The notes: generated by a model from the letters alone, not told the origin. 64,000 bases of DNA from DASRFR01 sp035651455 (GCA_035651455.1 DASRFR010000033.1:1-64000); one strand, 5' to 3'. Counted from the stretch's first letter, positions 23,734 through 33,026 are shown. A program made the numbers and translations.

Positions 23734-24492
23734 TCATACCGCGAGGTATCCGCCATCCACGGGCAGAATTGCGCCTGTAACCCACGACGACTCGTCGCTC
23801 GCCAGGTACACGGCCATGCCTGCTACGTCTTCGGGTTTTCCGAGGCGGCCAATGGGATGAACCGCCGTGCGTTCATGACGAACACCCGTCGGATCGGCCG
23901 CGCTCTGAATCACTTTGGCCGTCAGCTCGGTTTCGACGAAAGACGGACAGATCGCGTTCACTCGAATGTTCTCATCACCGTGATCGATGGCCATGCACTT
24001 GGTGAGGAGCACGACCGCCCCCTTTGATGCCGCGTACGTCGCGCGATTCCGGGCTCCATTGACGCCCAGCACGGAAGCCATGTTGATTATGGATCCGCCC
24101 CGGCACTTGCGCATTTCGGGCAGCACGGCCCGCGAAAGCAACCACAACCCGCGGACATTCACGTTGAACGTTTCGTCCCATTGCTCAGGCGTGATCTGCT
24201 CGGCGGTTCCGATGTGCAGCAAGCCGGCGTTGTTGAGCAGCACGTTGACGTATTGGAAGTGAGAGATTGTGTGTTGGAGTAATGCGGTTATGTCAGCTTC
24301 AGCCGCCAGGTCGGTGGATACCGCGATTGCCGAGCCACCAATCTCCTTAGCCAAACTTTCGAGCCGATCTTTGCGGCGACCTGCCAGGACCACCTGTGCG
24401 CCCTCGCGGCTGAAAGCGAGAGCACATGCGCGTCCGATTCCACTCCCCGCCCCGGTGACGATCGCCACCTTGTTTTTCAAACGAGAACTCAT
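23734..24492 (-). CDS. Short-chain dehydrogenase/reductase
   Basis: From ATG 24490-24492 the protein is 252 residues (MSSRLKNKVAIVTGAGSGIG). The classical SDR marks are all present: TGAGSGIG for the cofactor, an Arg-rich segment after strand 2 (AGRRKDRLES) that favours NADP, NNAG (LLNNAGLLHI), the catalytic Ser in MASVLGVNG, YAASK with the catalytic Tyr and Lys, and a C-terminal WVTGAILPVDGGY typical of FabG-like enzymes. Substrate cannot be told. It lies between mrp and cydB on the same strand with gaps above 100 bases, so it is possibly separate. Confidence 0.9.
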   Translation of the reverse strand: MSSRLKNKVAIVTGAGSGIGRACALAFSREGAQVVLAGRRKDRLESLAKEIGGSAIAVSTDLAAEADITALLQHTISHFQYVNVLLNNAGLLHIGTAEQITPEQWDETFNVNVRGLWLLSRAVLPEMRKCRGGSIINMASVLGVNGARNRATYAASKGAVVLLTKCMAIDHGDENIRVNAICPSFVETELTAKVIQSAADPTGVRHERTAVHPIGRLGKPEDVAGMAVYLASDESSWVTGAILPVDGGYLAV

Positions 24493-24607
24493 GGCGCGGA
24501 TAGTGTAGACGAAGCGAAGCTTCGCGTGTGCTGTCAGAATGGCAAAACACGGGAGGCCGACGGTGGCGCTTCCGTGCTTGATGAGGTATTCGGGCTTCAA
24601 CACCGGC

Positions 24608-25648
24608 TTAGTGCCCGGCGTCCTCCAGCCGTACTTTGCCCCGGAACATTCGGTAGATGAAAACGAAATATCCGAACGACAGGACCATGCCGATGGTCCA
24701 CCATACGAGCCCGACGGTGAGACCATGTGCTCCTGCCGCAGTGTTTTGAATAGTGAGGCTGTAGGATGGATCGGTGCTTGCGGGCAGGACTTGTGGATAG
24801 AGCGCGAACGCGGCGCCGACCAGCATTCCTGCTATGTAAACACCGGAGGCGGTGAACGCGACTTTCCCTTTTTCCACTCGAACCGCCCAGAGCATCATGG
24901 TAAGACTGGCCAGAACCACAATCGGGATCAGAAAAGCAATTGGATAAGCCCTGTAGTTCGTCAGTACTTGCGGACGCACCAGGCAAGTGGCGACGAGGCT
25001 GATGAAGGTCAGCAACAACTGTACCGGCCAAAGCGTGATCGCGGTTGAGGAAGCTCGGCGAGCCACTTCGCCCTCAGTCTTGATCGCGATGTACAACGCG
25101 CCGTGCACAATCAGCGTGACCAGGGCCACTACGCCGGCCATGACCGTATACCAATCAAGAATGCCGGGATTGGGTCCTACGCGAAAGTTCGTCCACAAAG
25201 CCTCAAAAAAATATCCATCACGTCCGAGCGGAACGCCACGAATGACGTTTCCCAGAGCCGCTCCAAAGAAAATGGCAAGAAGAATACTAGCAACGCAGAA
25301 GATCACATCGAAAAAGCCCTGCCATACTGGATTTTCCATGTGGGCCCGGAACTCGATGCCGATCGCGCGCAACATGAGCAGCCACAAAACCATCATGAGA
25401 GGCAGATAAAAGCCGCTGAAACTGGAGGCGTAAAGCAAGGGAAACGCGAAATAGAGCGTTCCGCCGGCAGCAAGCAGCCAAACTTCATTTCCGTCCCATA
25501 CCGGCCCAATCGCCCGCAAAAGCATCTGCCGCTCGGTGCCACTTCTCGCGACAAAGAGATAGATTGCCCCGGTTCCTATATCAAAACCATCAAGAATGAC
25601 ATACGCCGTAACCATTACCGCGACGATAATGAACCATGCTGTTTCCAT
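24608..25648 (-). CDS. cydB: Cytochrome bd ubiquinol oxidase subunit II
   Basis: The 346-residue membrane protein begins METAWFIIVAVMVTAYVILD, followed by GFDIGTGAIYL, the CydB signature including the conserved buried Asp. GPVWDGNEVWLLAAGGTLYF and FPLLYASSFSGFYLPL follow, and eight to nine hydrophobic segments are seen. CydB scaffolds CydA, which holds the haems, in a high-affinity terminal oxidase that reduces oxygen without pumping protons. The gene starts 15 bases after cydA. No cydX-like gene or cydCD is visible here. Confidence 0.95.
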   Translation of the reverse strand: METAWFIIVAVMVTAYVILDGFDIGTGAIYLFVARSGTERQMLLRAIGPVWDGNEVWLLAAGGTLYFAFPLLYASSFSGFYLPLMMVLWLLMLRAIGIEFRAHMENPVWQGFFDVIFCVASILLAIFFGAALGNVIRGVPLGRDGYFFEALWTNFRVGPNPGILDWYTVMAGVVALVTLIVHGALYIAIKTEGEVARRASSTAITLWPVQLLLTFISLVATCLVRPQVLTNYRAYPIAFLIPIVVLASLTMMLWAVRVEKGKVAFTASGVYIAGMLVGAAFALYPQVLPASTDPSYSLTIQNTAAGAHGLTVGLVWWTIGMVLSFGYFVFIYRMFRGKVRLEDAGH

Positions 25649-25663
25649 AAGGCGAAGACACCC

Positions 25664-27028
25664 CTAGTCGGCATTTGCTGCACGTGTGAATTGTGGGGCA
25701 CTGGCCGGAAGCTTCTCCGGGCCTTGCTCAATCTCGCGATGGACCAGGAACAGGAATAGGATGCCGAGCAACATGTACATACCCATGAAGCCCAACAGAG
25801 TGAACATCCCGTTTCCCGCCGACACGCGCTTGGAATATCCGTCGATGGTGCGGAACAGGCCGTACACCAGCCAGGGTTGCCGGCCCAGTTCTGCCGTCAT
25901 CCAGCCTGCGGTATTGGCGATATAAGGAAACGGCAGGCTCAGCAGGAGAACCCACAACATCCACCGGGCCGCAAACAGTTTGCCCCGCCACATAAGGAAT
26001 ACTGACAGCACCATGATTGCGATGAACAGTGTCCCCAATCCCACCATGATGTGATAGCTGTAGTAGAGAAGCGGGATGTTCTCTGGCCACGCGTCCTGCG
26101 GGAATACGTCCAGTCCTTGCATGTGTGCGTTCCAGCGGCGGTAGGTTAAGAAGCTGAGCATCTTGGGAACAAGGATCGGATTATCGATGGTTTTGTTATC
26201 TACGTTGGGTTGGCCAATGATCACAAGCGGCGCTCCGGGGCCGCTGTGAAACAGGGATTCCATCGCGGCTAATGTGACTGGTTGATGGTGTGCCACCATC
26301 CTCCCCTGCGCATCTCCGGTGGGGAACAGCTGCAATAGGCTGAAAATACACCCGGCGAACACCCCTGTCCTGACGAAAATGCGCCCGTGCTCAACGTGCT
26401 TGCCCCAGAGCAAATAAAACGCTCCGATCGACGCCATCACGAACGAGCCAGTGATAACCGCTCCGCTCATATTGTGGGCGTATTGCCACCCCGCCCATGG
26501 ATTCAAGACCAACTGCCAAAAACTCGAAAGCTGGACCGAACCGTCCGGGCTTGTAACATACCCGACCGGATTCTGCATCCAGGCATCGGTGGCAATAATG
26601 AAGAAGCCCGACAACCATGATCCGAAAAACACCGCCAGTGCTGACCACCAGTGTCCGCGAGGGCTAAGCCGCTTTTCACCGTAGAGGAAAAGACCGAGAA
26701 AGGCCGACTCCAGAAAAAAAGCGAACATGCCCTCCATTGCCAGCGTCTGGCCGATTACGCCCCCTGCGTAACGCGAGAAGTGAGACCAGTTGGTGCCGAA
26801 CTGGAATTCCATCGGAATGCCAGTCACTACGCCCAGCACGAAGTTGATCCCGAAGATCCGTGCCCAGAAGCGTGCTGCCTCGTCGTACTGGGACTGTTTA
26901 GTGCGCAGGGCAAGCGTCTTCAGCACCACGATCAGCGGTGCGAGTCCCATGGTGAGCTGTGGGAACAGGTAATGAAAGGTAACAGTAAACGCGAAGTGCA
27001 GGCGGTGAACCAGGAGTGCGCTATCCAT
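25664..27028 (-). CDS. cydA: Cytochrome bd ubiquinol oxidase subunit I
   Basis: The 454-residue protein has the haem ligands and motifs of CydA: an early His in LHFAFTVTFHYLFPQLTMG (haem b595 region), GVVTGIPMEFQFGTNW, EGMFAFFLESAFLGLFLYGE (Glu residues near haem d), YAHNMSGAVITGSFVMA with the haem b558 ligand region, and GRQPWLVYGLFRTIDG. The quinol (Q) loop is of the short type, as in CioA-like oxidases that are less sensitive to cyanide; that subtype is inferred from length. With cydB it forms a two-gene operon for microaerobic respiration. Confidence 0.95.
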   Translation of the reverse strand: MDSALLVHRLHFAFTVTFHYLFPQLTMGLAPLIVVLKTLALRTKQSQYDEAARFWARIFGINFVLGVVTGIPMEFQFGTNWSHFSRYAGGVIGQTLAMEGMFAFFLESAFLGLFLYGEKRLSPRGHWWSALAVFFGSWLSGFFIIATDAWMQNPVGYVTSPDGSVQLSSFWQLVLNPWAGWQYAHNMSGAVITGSFVMASIGAFYLLWGKHVEHGRIFVRTGVFAGCIFSLLQLFPTGDAQGRMVAHHQPVTLAAMESLFHSGPGAPLVIIGQPNVDNKTIDNPILVPKMLSFLTYRRWNAHMQGLDVFPQDAWPENIPLLYYSYHIMVGLGTLFIAIMVLSVFLMWRGKLFAARWMLWVLLLSLPFPYIANTAGWMTAELGRQPWLVYGLFRTIDGYSKRVSAGNGMFTLLGFMGMYMLLGILFLFLVHREIEQGPEKLPASAPQFTRAANAD

Positions 27029-27110
27029 AATGGCTGCTCAGGGAAATTCGGAAAAACCATGCTATGCAGCCAGCGACCGCGGCGATGTGACGCCCATCAC
27101 AACGGACTTC

Positions 27111-27629
27111 CTATCGCCCTACTTTCTTTCGACGCTCCAGCTCTATACGGCGGAGCTCGCGACGCCGTCCGGCATCATTGTAGCGGCGCTGCTGTTCGTC
27201 CGTTTCCGGCACCACCGGTGGGACGGCAACCCGATGACCTTCGCGATCGACGGCAACAAAGGTCAGGTGCGCAGAACTCACGTGCTGGCAGTTGTTGTGA
27301 ATGTAGTCTTCCACCCATACTTTCACTCCAACCTCCATAGAACTGTGAAAGACACGGTTTACTGACGAGCGAAGAATCACCATATCGCCAATCCGGACGG
27401 GCACCAGAAAATCCAGGTGATCGATGGAAGCGGTGACCACGTATTGCCGCGAGTGCCGGTGAGCGGCCATGGCGCCGGCAAGGTCAATCCAATGCATGAG
27501 ACGTCCGCCGAGAAGCGCGCCCAGAGGATTGGCGTCGTTGGGCAGAACTATTTCGGCCATTTCTGATTGCGAATCTCGAACTGAGCGGGGTTGCAGCGGG
27601 AAATCCTGATCGTGATCGTTCTGGTTCAT
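27111..27629 (-). CDS. Hotdog-fold acyl-CoA thioesterase (YciA/BFIT type)
   Basis: A 172-residue protein with the acyl-CoA hydrolase hotdog signature: MAEIVLPNDANPLGALLGGR and MHWIDLAGAMAAHRHSR contain the catalytic Asn/Asp region. VTASIDHLDFLVPVRIGDMV and the VEDY..NNCQHVSSAHLTFVAV strand follow. The C-terminal ~30 residues are Arg/Glu-rich and probably disordered. It should hydrolyse acyl-CoA thioesters in the cytosol. Its ATG overlaps the stop of the upstream gene in an ATGA, so the two are translationally coupled; cydA lies 82 bases downstream. Confidence 0.9.
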   Translation of the reverse strand: MNQNDHDQDFPLQPRSVRDSQSEMAEIVLPNDANPLGALLGGRLMHWIDLAGAMAAHRHSRQYVVTASIDHLDFLVPVRIGDMVILRSSVNRVFHSSMEVGVKVWVEDYIHNNCQHVSSAHLTFVAVDREGHRVAVPPVVPETDEQQRRYNDAGRRRELRRIELERRKKVGR

Positions 27630-28138
27630 GAGTCACTCGAAATGGTATCGAAGCTTCCGGGCTTTGTTCTTGATAAGTACATTTCCAAATGACATTCGGC
27701 CATCTTTTGAATGCGTGCGTCGGAGTGAATACGAACCCACCGTAATGCGAGGGCGTCATATTCGAGCGTGCCGTGGCCCGCTGGGGCGTGCCCTGACTCG
27801 CAGACATATGAGATCACTATTCGGCCTTCGCAATCTTGCGAGACACAGAAACGAACCGCATCGCTGGTTCGCTCCACCGGAAGATGCGGGCACTGCTTTG
27901 CATATCCCAGATTGCAGAAGGCCTGCAGTTGAAAATCACTGGGAACTACTTCCCGATCCGGGTGTGCTGTACAGATTCCTTGCCATCCCGCGCCCAATGG
28001 CAGGCGGGCAGGGTGAAGCCATGCTGCCTCTTCGCATTTTCGGGTTGGCATAAAAAAAGGGCAGGCCAAGGCGTCCGTTCCAGATTGCGTAAAAAGTTGT
28101 CGCTCTGCTCGCCATTGTACGACCGGGCGCCCTTCCAT
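27626..28138 (-). CDS. Conserved-looking hypothetical protein with several Cys
   Basis: From ATG 28136-28138 the protein is 170 residues; the longer frame to 28198 would run into the divergent TPR gene. It starts MEGRPVVQWRAERQLFTQ and contains LACPFFMPTRKCEEAAWLHP, LPLGAGWQGICTA, FCNLGYAKQCPHLP and FCVSQDCEGRIVISYVCESG. At least eight Cys, spaced as C-x8-C, C-x8-C and C-x5-C, suggest metal or Fe-S binding, and alternating hydrophobic strands suggest a beta-rich fold. There is no signal peptide or membrane helix. I do not recognise a named family. The stop overlaps the thioesterase start (ATGA), so a functional link to acyl-CoA hydrolysis is likely. Confidence 0.75.
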   Translation of the reverse strand: MEGRPVVQWRAERQLFTQSGTDALACPFFMPTRKCEEAAWLHPARLPLGAGWQGICTAHPDREVVPSDFQLQAFCNLGYAKQCPHLPVERTSDAVRFCVSQDCEGRIVISYVCESGHAPAGHGTLEYDALALRWVRIHSDARIQKMAECHLEMYLSRTKPGSFDTISSDS

Positions 28139-28181
28139 GTAAGCTACCCGTCTGAGGATAAAAACAGAGCAGGACCTGCCC

Positions 28182-28490
28182 ATGAACCGAGTAGCCATGC
28201 TGAGTGAAATTCTTGAACAGGACCCGAGTGACGCATTCGCCCGCTACGGTCTGGCGATGGAGTACTCCAACCAGGGCGACAGCGAGCGCGCTCTGGCAGA
28301 GTTTCATAAGTTGCTCGAAACTAATCCCGACTATACTGCCGGATATTTTATGGCGGCTCAAACATTAGCGCGCGCTGGACGGAATGACGAAGCCAAAAAT
28401 ATGCTCAGCGATGGAATCGACTGCGCGCGTCGCACCGGCAACGCTCACGCTCTCTCAGAAATGCAGGCCATGCTGGATGAGATGAATTGA
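28182..28490 (+). CDS. Small TPR-repeat protein (102 aa)
   Basis: A 102-residue protein made of about two and a half TPR units: SDAFARYGLAMEYSNQGDSE with RALAEFHKLLETNPDY, TAGYFMAAQTLARAGRNDEA with KNMLSDGIDCARRTGN, then HALSEMQAMLDEMN. The pattern W/L-G-Y-A-F-A-P is clear. It has no signal peptide and probably is a cytosolic protein-protein adaptor. It is divergent from the Cys-rich gene, with AGGAC ahead of the ATG. The partner is unknown. Confidence 0.85.
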   Translation: MNRVAMLSEILEQDPSDAFARYGLAMEYSNQGDSERALAEFHKLLETNPDYTAGYFMAAQTLARAGRNDEAKNMLSDGIDCARRTGNAHALSEMQAMLDEMN

Positions 28491-28513
28491 CGGGTGGCCT
28501 TGATTCTGGCGGG

Positions 28514-29305
28514 CTAAGATCGGCGGCGTAGCATCCGGGTCATTCCCCAGTCCACAACCCCAGGAAAGAGTTGGTACAGTTTGATAACCGGGTGCATCGT
28601 CCACGGCACGACCACTTCTCTCTTATGCTTTCGATAGCCGTCGAGAGTCGCTCGCGCCACTCGCTCAGCCGTGATGCCTCGATTGGTTGCCGGGCGGACT
28701 TGTTTGGCATCCGGTCCTCGAACAATATTGGCCGAGAAATTGGTCCTCACATATCCCGGGCAGACCGTCATGACGTGAATGCCTGAATTCAGGAGTTCGA
28801 GTCTGGCTGCCTTGCCAATGGCGTTCATCGCGAACTTGGTGGCTGAATAGGCGGCGCTGTAAGGTAAGGGAAGGTGACCGGCTACGCTGGAGACATTGAT
28901 GATCGTTCCGGCCCCCTGCTGCCGCATGGTGGGAATCACCACCTGCATGCCGGCAACCGTTCCGAAGAAGTTGGTTTCGAATATGTCGCGGAATGCCGCC
29001 CAATCCATACTGTCAACGCGATCGCGCAGACCGTAACCGGCATTGTTGACCCACACATCTATGCGCTGAAAGTGGTGTAGTGTCAGGTGCACTACGCGTT
29101 CGATTTCTTCGCGATGGCGAACGTCGCACGCAAGCGCCACGGTTCTATCAGGATGCCCGACGCGTGCCTGGGCTGCCTCGGCGCGTGCGGCGTCGCGTGA
29201 CAACATGACGACAGTCCCACAATGATCGGCGAAGATCTTTGCGATTGCTTCGCCGATGCCCATTGAGGCGCCAGTTACGACCACAATCTTTCCGGCAGTT
29301 TGCAT
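28514..29305 (-). CDS. Short-chain dehydrogenase/reductase (DltE/YqjQ-like)
   Basis: ATG 29303-29305 (MQTAGKIVVVTGASMGIGEA) is the family-like start and gives 263 residues; the longer frame is unlikely because it would overlap the divergent Lon-N gene further. It has TGASMGIG, CDVRHREEIERV, NNAGYG, INVSSVAGH with the catalytic Ser, YSATKFA with Tyr and Lys, and PGYVRTNF. The C-terminal stretch VVPWTMHPVIKLYQLFPGVV is hydrophobic and may touch the membrane, as in the YqjQ/DltE subgroup that acts on lipid-like substrates. Substrate unknown. Confidence 0.88.
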   Translation of the reverse strand: MQTAGKIVVVTGASMGIGEAIAKIFADHCGTVVMLSRDAARAEAAQARVGHPDRTVALACDVRHREEIERVVHLTLHHFQRIDVWVNNAGYGLRDRVDSMDWAAFRDIFETNFFGTVAGMQVVIPTMRQQGAGTIINVSSVAGHLPLPYSAAYSATKFAMNAIGKAARLELLNSGIHVMTVCPGYVRTNFSANIVRGPDAKQVRPATNRGITAERVARATLDGYRKHKREVVVPWTMHPVIKLYQLFPGVVDWGMTRMLRRRS

Positions 29306-29402
29306 CTCGTGCTTGTATTCTGCCCGCGGATGCGAAGTCAAGTGCTGGCGTACAATCGAACATGCGGTGGCCCATCGAAGGACGGTGGCCCGGGAGGCCG
29401 CG

Positions 29403-30011
29403 GTGAGTTCGTTGATTCCATTGTTTCCCCTTGAGGTTGTTCTCTTGCCAGGAACGCCGTTACCCTTGCACATTTTCGAACCGCGCTACAAGGAGATGCT
29501 GGCAGAGTGCCTTTCGCAAAAGTCTTCTTTTGGAATCGTGCGCGCGCAGGAAGAGGGAGTCGCCGAAATCGGGTGCACGGCCGAGATCGTTGCCGTGACC
29601 AAAACCTACGACGACGGCCGAATGGATATCGTTACCGAAGGCCGCAAGCGCTTTGAGGTGGTCGATGTGAACCAGGAGAGGTCGTTCCTTCGTGCCAACG
29701 TAATTTACATCGAAGACGATCACCAGCAGGCCACAAAGGAAGAAGTTGAAGAAGCCATCAGGTTACACGGAGAAATTTTGGCATTGGCAGGCGCCAAGCA
29801 AGACTTGCCGCAAGAGTCCGAATCGCCGCTCTCCTTTTACCTCGCAGGATCATTGCCTTTAGATTTGGATTTCAAGCAGAGCTTGCTTGGAATGCGCTCG
29901 GAATCCAGTCGCATGGAGGCGGTAATCAAATACTTTCGAGTAATTCTTCCCCGGCTCACTCACGCCGTGCGCGCGCGACAGAAAGCCGGGGGAAACGGAC
30001 ACGCGCATTAG
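29403..30011 (+). CDS. Lon N-terminal-domain (LON substrate-binding) protein
   Basis: The start is GTG 29403 with GGGAGG five bases upstream, giving 202 residues. The protein begins with the hallmark SSLIPLFPLEVVLLPGTPLP followed by LHIFEPRYKEML, the PUA-like LON domain. GIVRAQEEGVAEIGCTAEIV and KTYDDGRMDIVTEGRKRFEV follow, with a helical C-terminal half. No AAA or protease domain is attached, so this is the stand-alone LonN/PUA type. Such proteins are common, with a presumed role in substrate or cofactor recognition. Confidence 0.9.
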   Translation: MSSLIPLFPLEVVLLPGTPLPLHIFEPRYKEMLAECLSQKSSFGIVRAQEEGVAEIGCTAEIVAVTKTYDDGRMDIVTEGRKRFEVVDVNQERSFLRANVIYIEDDHQQATKEEVEEAIRLHGEILALAGAKQDLPQESESPLSFYLAGSLPLDLDFKQSLLGMRSESSRMEAVIKYFRVILPRLTHAVRARQKAGGNGHAH

Positions 30012-30169
30012 CGCGAGCCGACGTCTTCGTCCGGGCTCTGCCGCGAGCCTCTTACGCTACTCTGAGCAGCCATAACGCATCCTTCCAACTGATCCGTCGC
30101 ATCACACAAAAGCATTTTGCATGCGGGCGTATAATCGAGCCACAGTTGTAGATTTGGGGGTTTCCTTTC

Positions 30170-31657
30170 ATGAGTCTTCCGCGGACGCTCGGCGAACTTC
30201 GCCGCAGTCCCTTCTCCGAACAACGTTTACGTACTCACAAAGTAAAGGATGAACTGCGCGACAATCTGGTCAAAAAGCTTCGCCAGGAGGGCCCGATTTT
30301 CCCGGGGATTGTAGGGTACGACGACACCGTCGTGCCGCAAATCGTGAATGCGATCCTCTCCCGGCACAACTTCATCCTGTTGGGATTACGTGGCCAGGCA
30401 AAGAGCCGCATTCTGCGCGCGCTCACCGGTCTTCTCGACCCCGAGATGCCGTTCATCGCTGGTTGCGAGATTCATGACAATCCGTATGCGCCGATTTGCC
30501 GCCGCTGCCGCGAGCTGGAAGCCAGAGAGGGAGATGCTACTCCCATTGCTTATCTGAAGCCGGAGGAACGGTACGTCGAAAAGCTGGCAACACCCGATGT
30601 CACTATTGCCGACTTGATCGGGGATATTGATCCCATCAAGGCGGCGCGAGGGGGACACGAGCTCAGTAGCGAACTGACCGTCCACTATGGACTGTTGCCC
30701 CGTGCCAATCGCGGCATCTTCGCCATAAACGAACTGCCGGACTTGGCGGGAAAGATCCAGGTCGGATTATTCAACATCATGCAGGAAGGCGACGTGCAAA
30801 TTAAGGGCTATCCCATTCGGCTGCCCTTGGATGTTGCGTTAGTTTTCAGCGCTAACCCGGAAGACTACACCGCACGCGGGAAAATCATAACCCCGCTGAA
30901 GGATCGCATTGGCTCGGAGATTCGAACCCATTACCCGGCCAGCGTTGACGAGGGTATTGCGATCACCTCGCAAGAGGCTTGGACTGCGCGCAATGGAAAT
31001 CGGTTACATGTCCCCAAGTATGTGCAGGAGGTCATTGAGCGGGTCGCCTTTGTCGCGCGTGAAGATAAACGCATCGACAAACGTTCCGGGGTAAGCCAAC
31101 GCCTTCCCATCTCCGTTATGGAAAATGTGATTTCCAACGCCGAGCGCCGGGCTATCCGACATGGCGAGAACCTGGTTGTGCCGAGGATCGGTGACATCTA
31201 CTCCGCCATGCCCGCGATCACGGGAAAGCTGGAACTCGAGTACGAAGGCGAAATCAAGGGTGCTGACAACGTTGCTCGGGAACTGATCCGGACGGCGGTG
31301 GCGAAGACATACGACGAGTACTTCACCGGCGTCAATATGCAACAAGTTGTGCAATGGTTCGATCTAGGAGGGGAAATCCAGCTGACGGATGGCTCTGGCG
31401 CTGCTGACGTCCTGCAGGCACTATGCGGTATTCAGGGCCTGATGGACAAGCTCGGCAAAGCCGGAGCGGGACCGAAGGATGAGGTTGAGACGCAAGTCTC
31501 CGCGGCGGAGTTCATCCTGGAGGGACTGTACGCTCACAAGCGCATCGGGCGCAGTGAGGAGCGCGTGTTCACGGCCGGCGAGAAGCCGCCGAAGCGTCCC
31601 GAGAAGCCGTTCGAGCGCGAGGATCCGCCGTACCGTCCCCGGAGGACCTTCAATTAG
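30170..31657 (+). CDS. AAA+ ATPase, magnesium-chelatase/MoxR-like (BchI-type)
   Basis: The 495-residue protein has an AAA+ core with an unusual Walker A, GLRGQAKSRILRALTG (about 77-92), in place of GxxGxGKT, then a Cys-containing insert (GCEIHDNPYAPICRRCRELE), VTIADLIGDIDPIKAARGG, the Walker B region RGIFAINELPDLAGKIQVGL and the sensor SANPEDYTARGKIITPLKDR. This matches the BchI/ChlI subgroup of chelatase-like ATPases of unknown target. The C-terminus is Pro/Arg-rich. It is followed 96 bases later by a von Willebrand A protein, the standard partner, so the two should form a MoxR-vWA remodelling pair that inserts metal into, or assembles, another protein. Confidence 0.88.
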   Translation: MSLPRTLGELRRSPFSEQRLRTHKVKDELRDNLVKKLRQEGPIFPGIVGYDDTVVPQIVNAILSRHNFILLGLRGQAKSRILRALTGLLDPEMPFIAGCEIHDNPYAPICRRCRELEAREGDATPIAYLKPEERYVEKLATPDVTIADLIGDIDPIKAARGGHELSSELTVHYGLLPRANRGIFAINELPDLAGKIQVGLFNIMQEGDVQIKGYPIRLPLDVALVFSANPEDYTARGKIITPLKDRIGSEIRTHYPASVDEGIAITSQEAWTARNGNRLHVPKYVQEVIERVAFVAREDKRIDKRSGVSQRLPISVMENVISNAERRAIRHGENLVVPRIGDIYSAMPAITGKLELEYEGEIKGADNVARELIRTAVAKTYDEYFTGVNMQQVVQWFDLGGEIQLTDGSGAADVLQALCGIQGLMDKLGKAGAGPKDEVETQVSAAEFILEGLYAHKRIGRSEERVFTAGEKPPKRPEKPFEREDPPYRPRRTFN

Positions 31658-31753
31658 AGAAACGGCGGAGATGTTCGTCTTTTAGGCAGGCGCGGGACGA
31701 CGCCGCTGTTTGCTGGTGCTGACCGCTTCTGAAGTTGAGACTGGCTACTTTCG

Positions 31754-32992
31754 ATGAAACGCATTCGCTACAGCAAATACGTGCCCGATCCGGCAAGCGA
31801 AATGAGCATGGAAGACCTGCTCAGCGCACTTTCCGACTATTTCCTCCAGAGCGGATTCCAGAATTACATGATGTACGAGATGCCCGATGGTGAACAGACG
31901 TTGGAAGAACTCCGCCAGGCGCTCGAAGCTGCCCTGATGAACGGCGATTTCCTGGACGAACAAACGCGGGAGCGCTTGCAGCAGATGCAGATGGATGGCT
32001 CGCTTGAGGAACTGATCGAAAAGCTGATCGAGCGCATGCAGCAGGAAGACTACATCTCCATTAATGAGCCACAGGATCCTTCGAAACAGTCGAGCGTGGG
32101 AGGGCAGACCGGGGACGCGCAGCAGCAGGCCAAGTTCGAAATCACTGATAAAAGCCTCGACTTTCTTGGTTTCAAGTCTCTTCGCGATCTTCTCGGATCG
32201 CTGGGCAAATCGAGTTTTGGCCGGCACGACACCCGTGACTTGGCGACCGGCATCGAATCCAGCGGCGCTTCGAAGACCTACGAGTTTGGCGACACCTTGA
32301 ATCTCGATACGACCGCGACGCTATCCAATGCGATCCAGCGCGAGGGTTTGGGAATGCCCCTCAACATTGAGTATTCCGATCTCCAGGTACATCAGTGCGA
32401 GTACCAGTCGTCTTGCGCGACCGTCCTCATGCTCGATTGCTCTCATTCCATGATCTTGTACGGGGAAGACCGTTTCACCCCGGCCAAAAAAGTGGCTATG
32501 GCGCTCTCGCACTTGATTCGCACACAGTATCCGGGAGACTCGCTTTCCTTGATTCTTTTTCATGACTCCGCCGAAGAAATGCCTCTGTCGCAGTTAGCGC
32601 GGGTGAAAGTTGGACCGTATTACACCAATACGCGCGAAGGCCTCCGGCTGGCACAGCGCATCCTGCAACGCCAGCGAAAGGACATGAAGCAAATCGTCAT
32701 GATTACGGACGGCAAGCCCTCGGCGCTTACGCTCGAAGACGGGCGAATCTACAAGAATGCCTTTGGTCTGGATCCTCTCGTCGTGAGCCAGACGCTGGAA
32801 GAAGTTTCCAAGTGTAAGAGAGCAGGCGTTCTCATTAACACGTTTATGCTCGCTTCGGATTATGGCTTGGTGCAATTTGTCCAGAAGGTCACGGAAATGT
32901 GCCGAGGCAAGGCCTATTTCACCACCCCTTACACGCTCGGAAAGTACCTGCTGATGGATTACATGTCGCGGAAGACGAAGACCATTCACTAG
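31754..32992 (+). CDS. von Willebrand factor A domain protein (MoxR partner)
   Basis: The 412-residue protein has an acidic, Gln/Glu-rich N-terminal half (about 1-200; includes EELIEKLIERMQQEDYISIN and HDTRDLATGIESSGASKTY) and a C-terminal vWA domain. The MIDAS metal site is visible as LMLDCSHSMI (DxSxS, about residue 228-232); later MIDAS positions are in NTREGLRLAQRIL and MITDGKPSAL. There is no signal peptide, so it acts in the cytoplasm with the AAA+ ATPase encoded just upstream, resembling the BchI-BchD arrangement. The client protein is unknown. Confidence 0.9.
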   Translation: MKRIRYSKYVPDPASEMSMEDLLSALSDYFLQSGFQNYMMYEMPDGEQTLEELRQALEAALMNGDFLDEQTRERLQQMQMDGSLEELIEKLIERMQQEDYISINEPQDPSKQSSVGGQTGDAQQQAKFEITDKSLDFLGFKSLRDLLGSLGKSSFGRHDTRDLATGIESSGASKTYEFGDTLNLDTTATLSNAIQREGLGMPLNIEYSDLQVHQCEYQSSCATVLMLDCSHSMILYGEDRFTPAKKVAMALSHLIRTQYPGDSLSLILFHDSAEEMPLSQLARVKVGPYYTNTREGLRLAQRILQRQRKDMKQIVMITDGKPSALTLEDGRIYKNAFGLDPLVVSQTLEEVSKCKRAGVLINTFMLASDYGLVQFVQKVTEMCRGKAYFTTPYTLGKYLLMDYMSRKTKTIH

Positions 32993-33026
32993 GCGCGCGC
33001 TTGCGGTTCACTCCGGCCTCTCGCTT

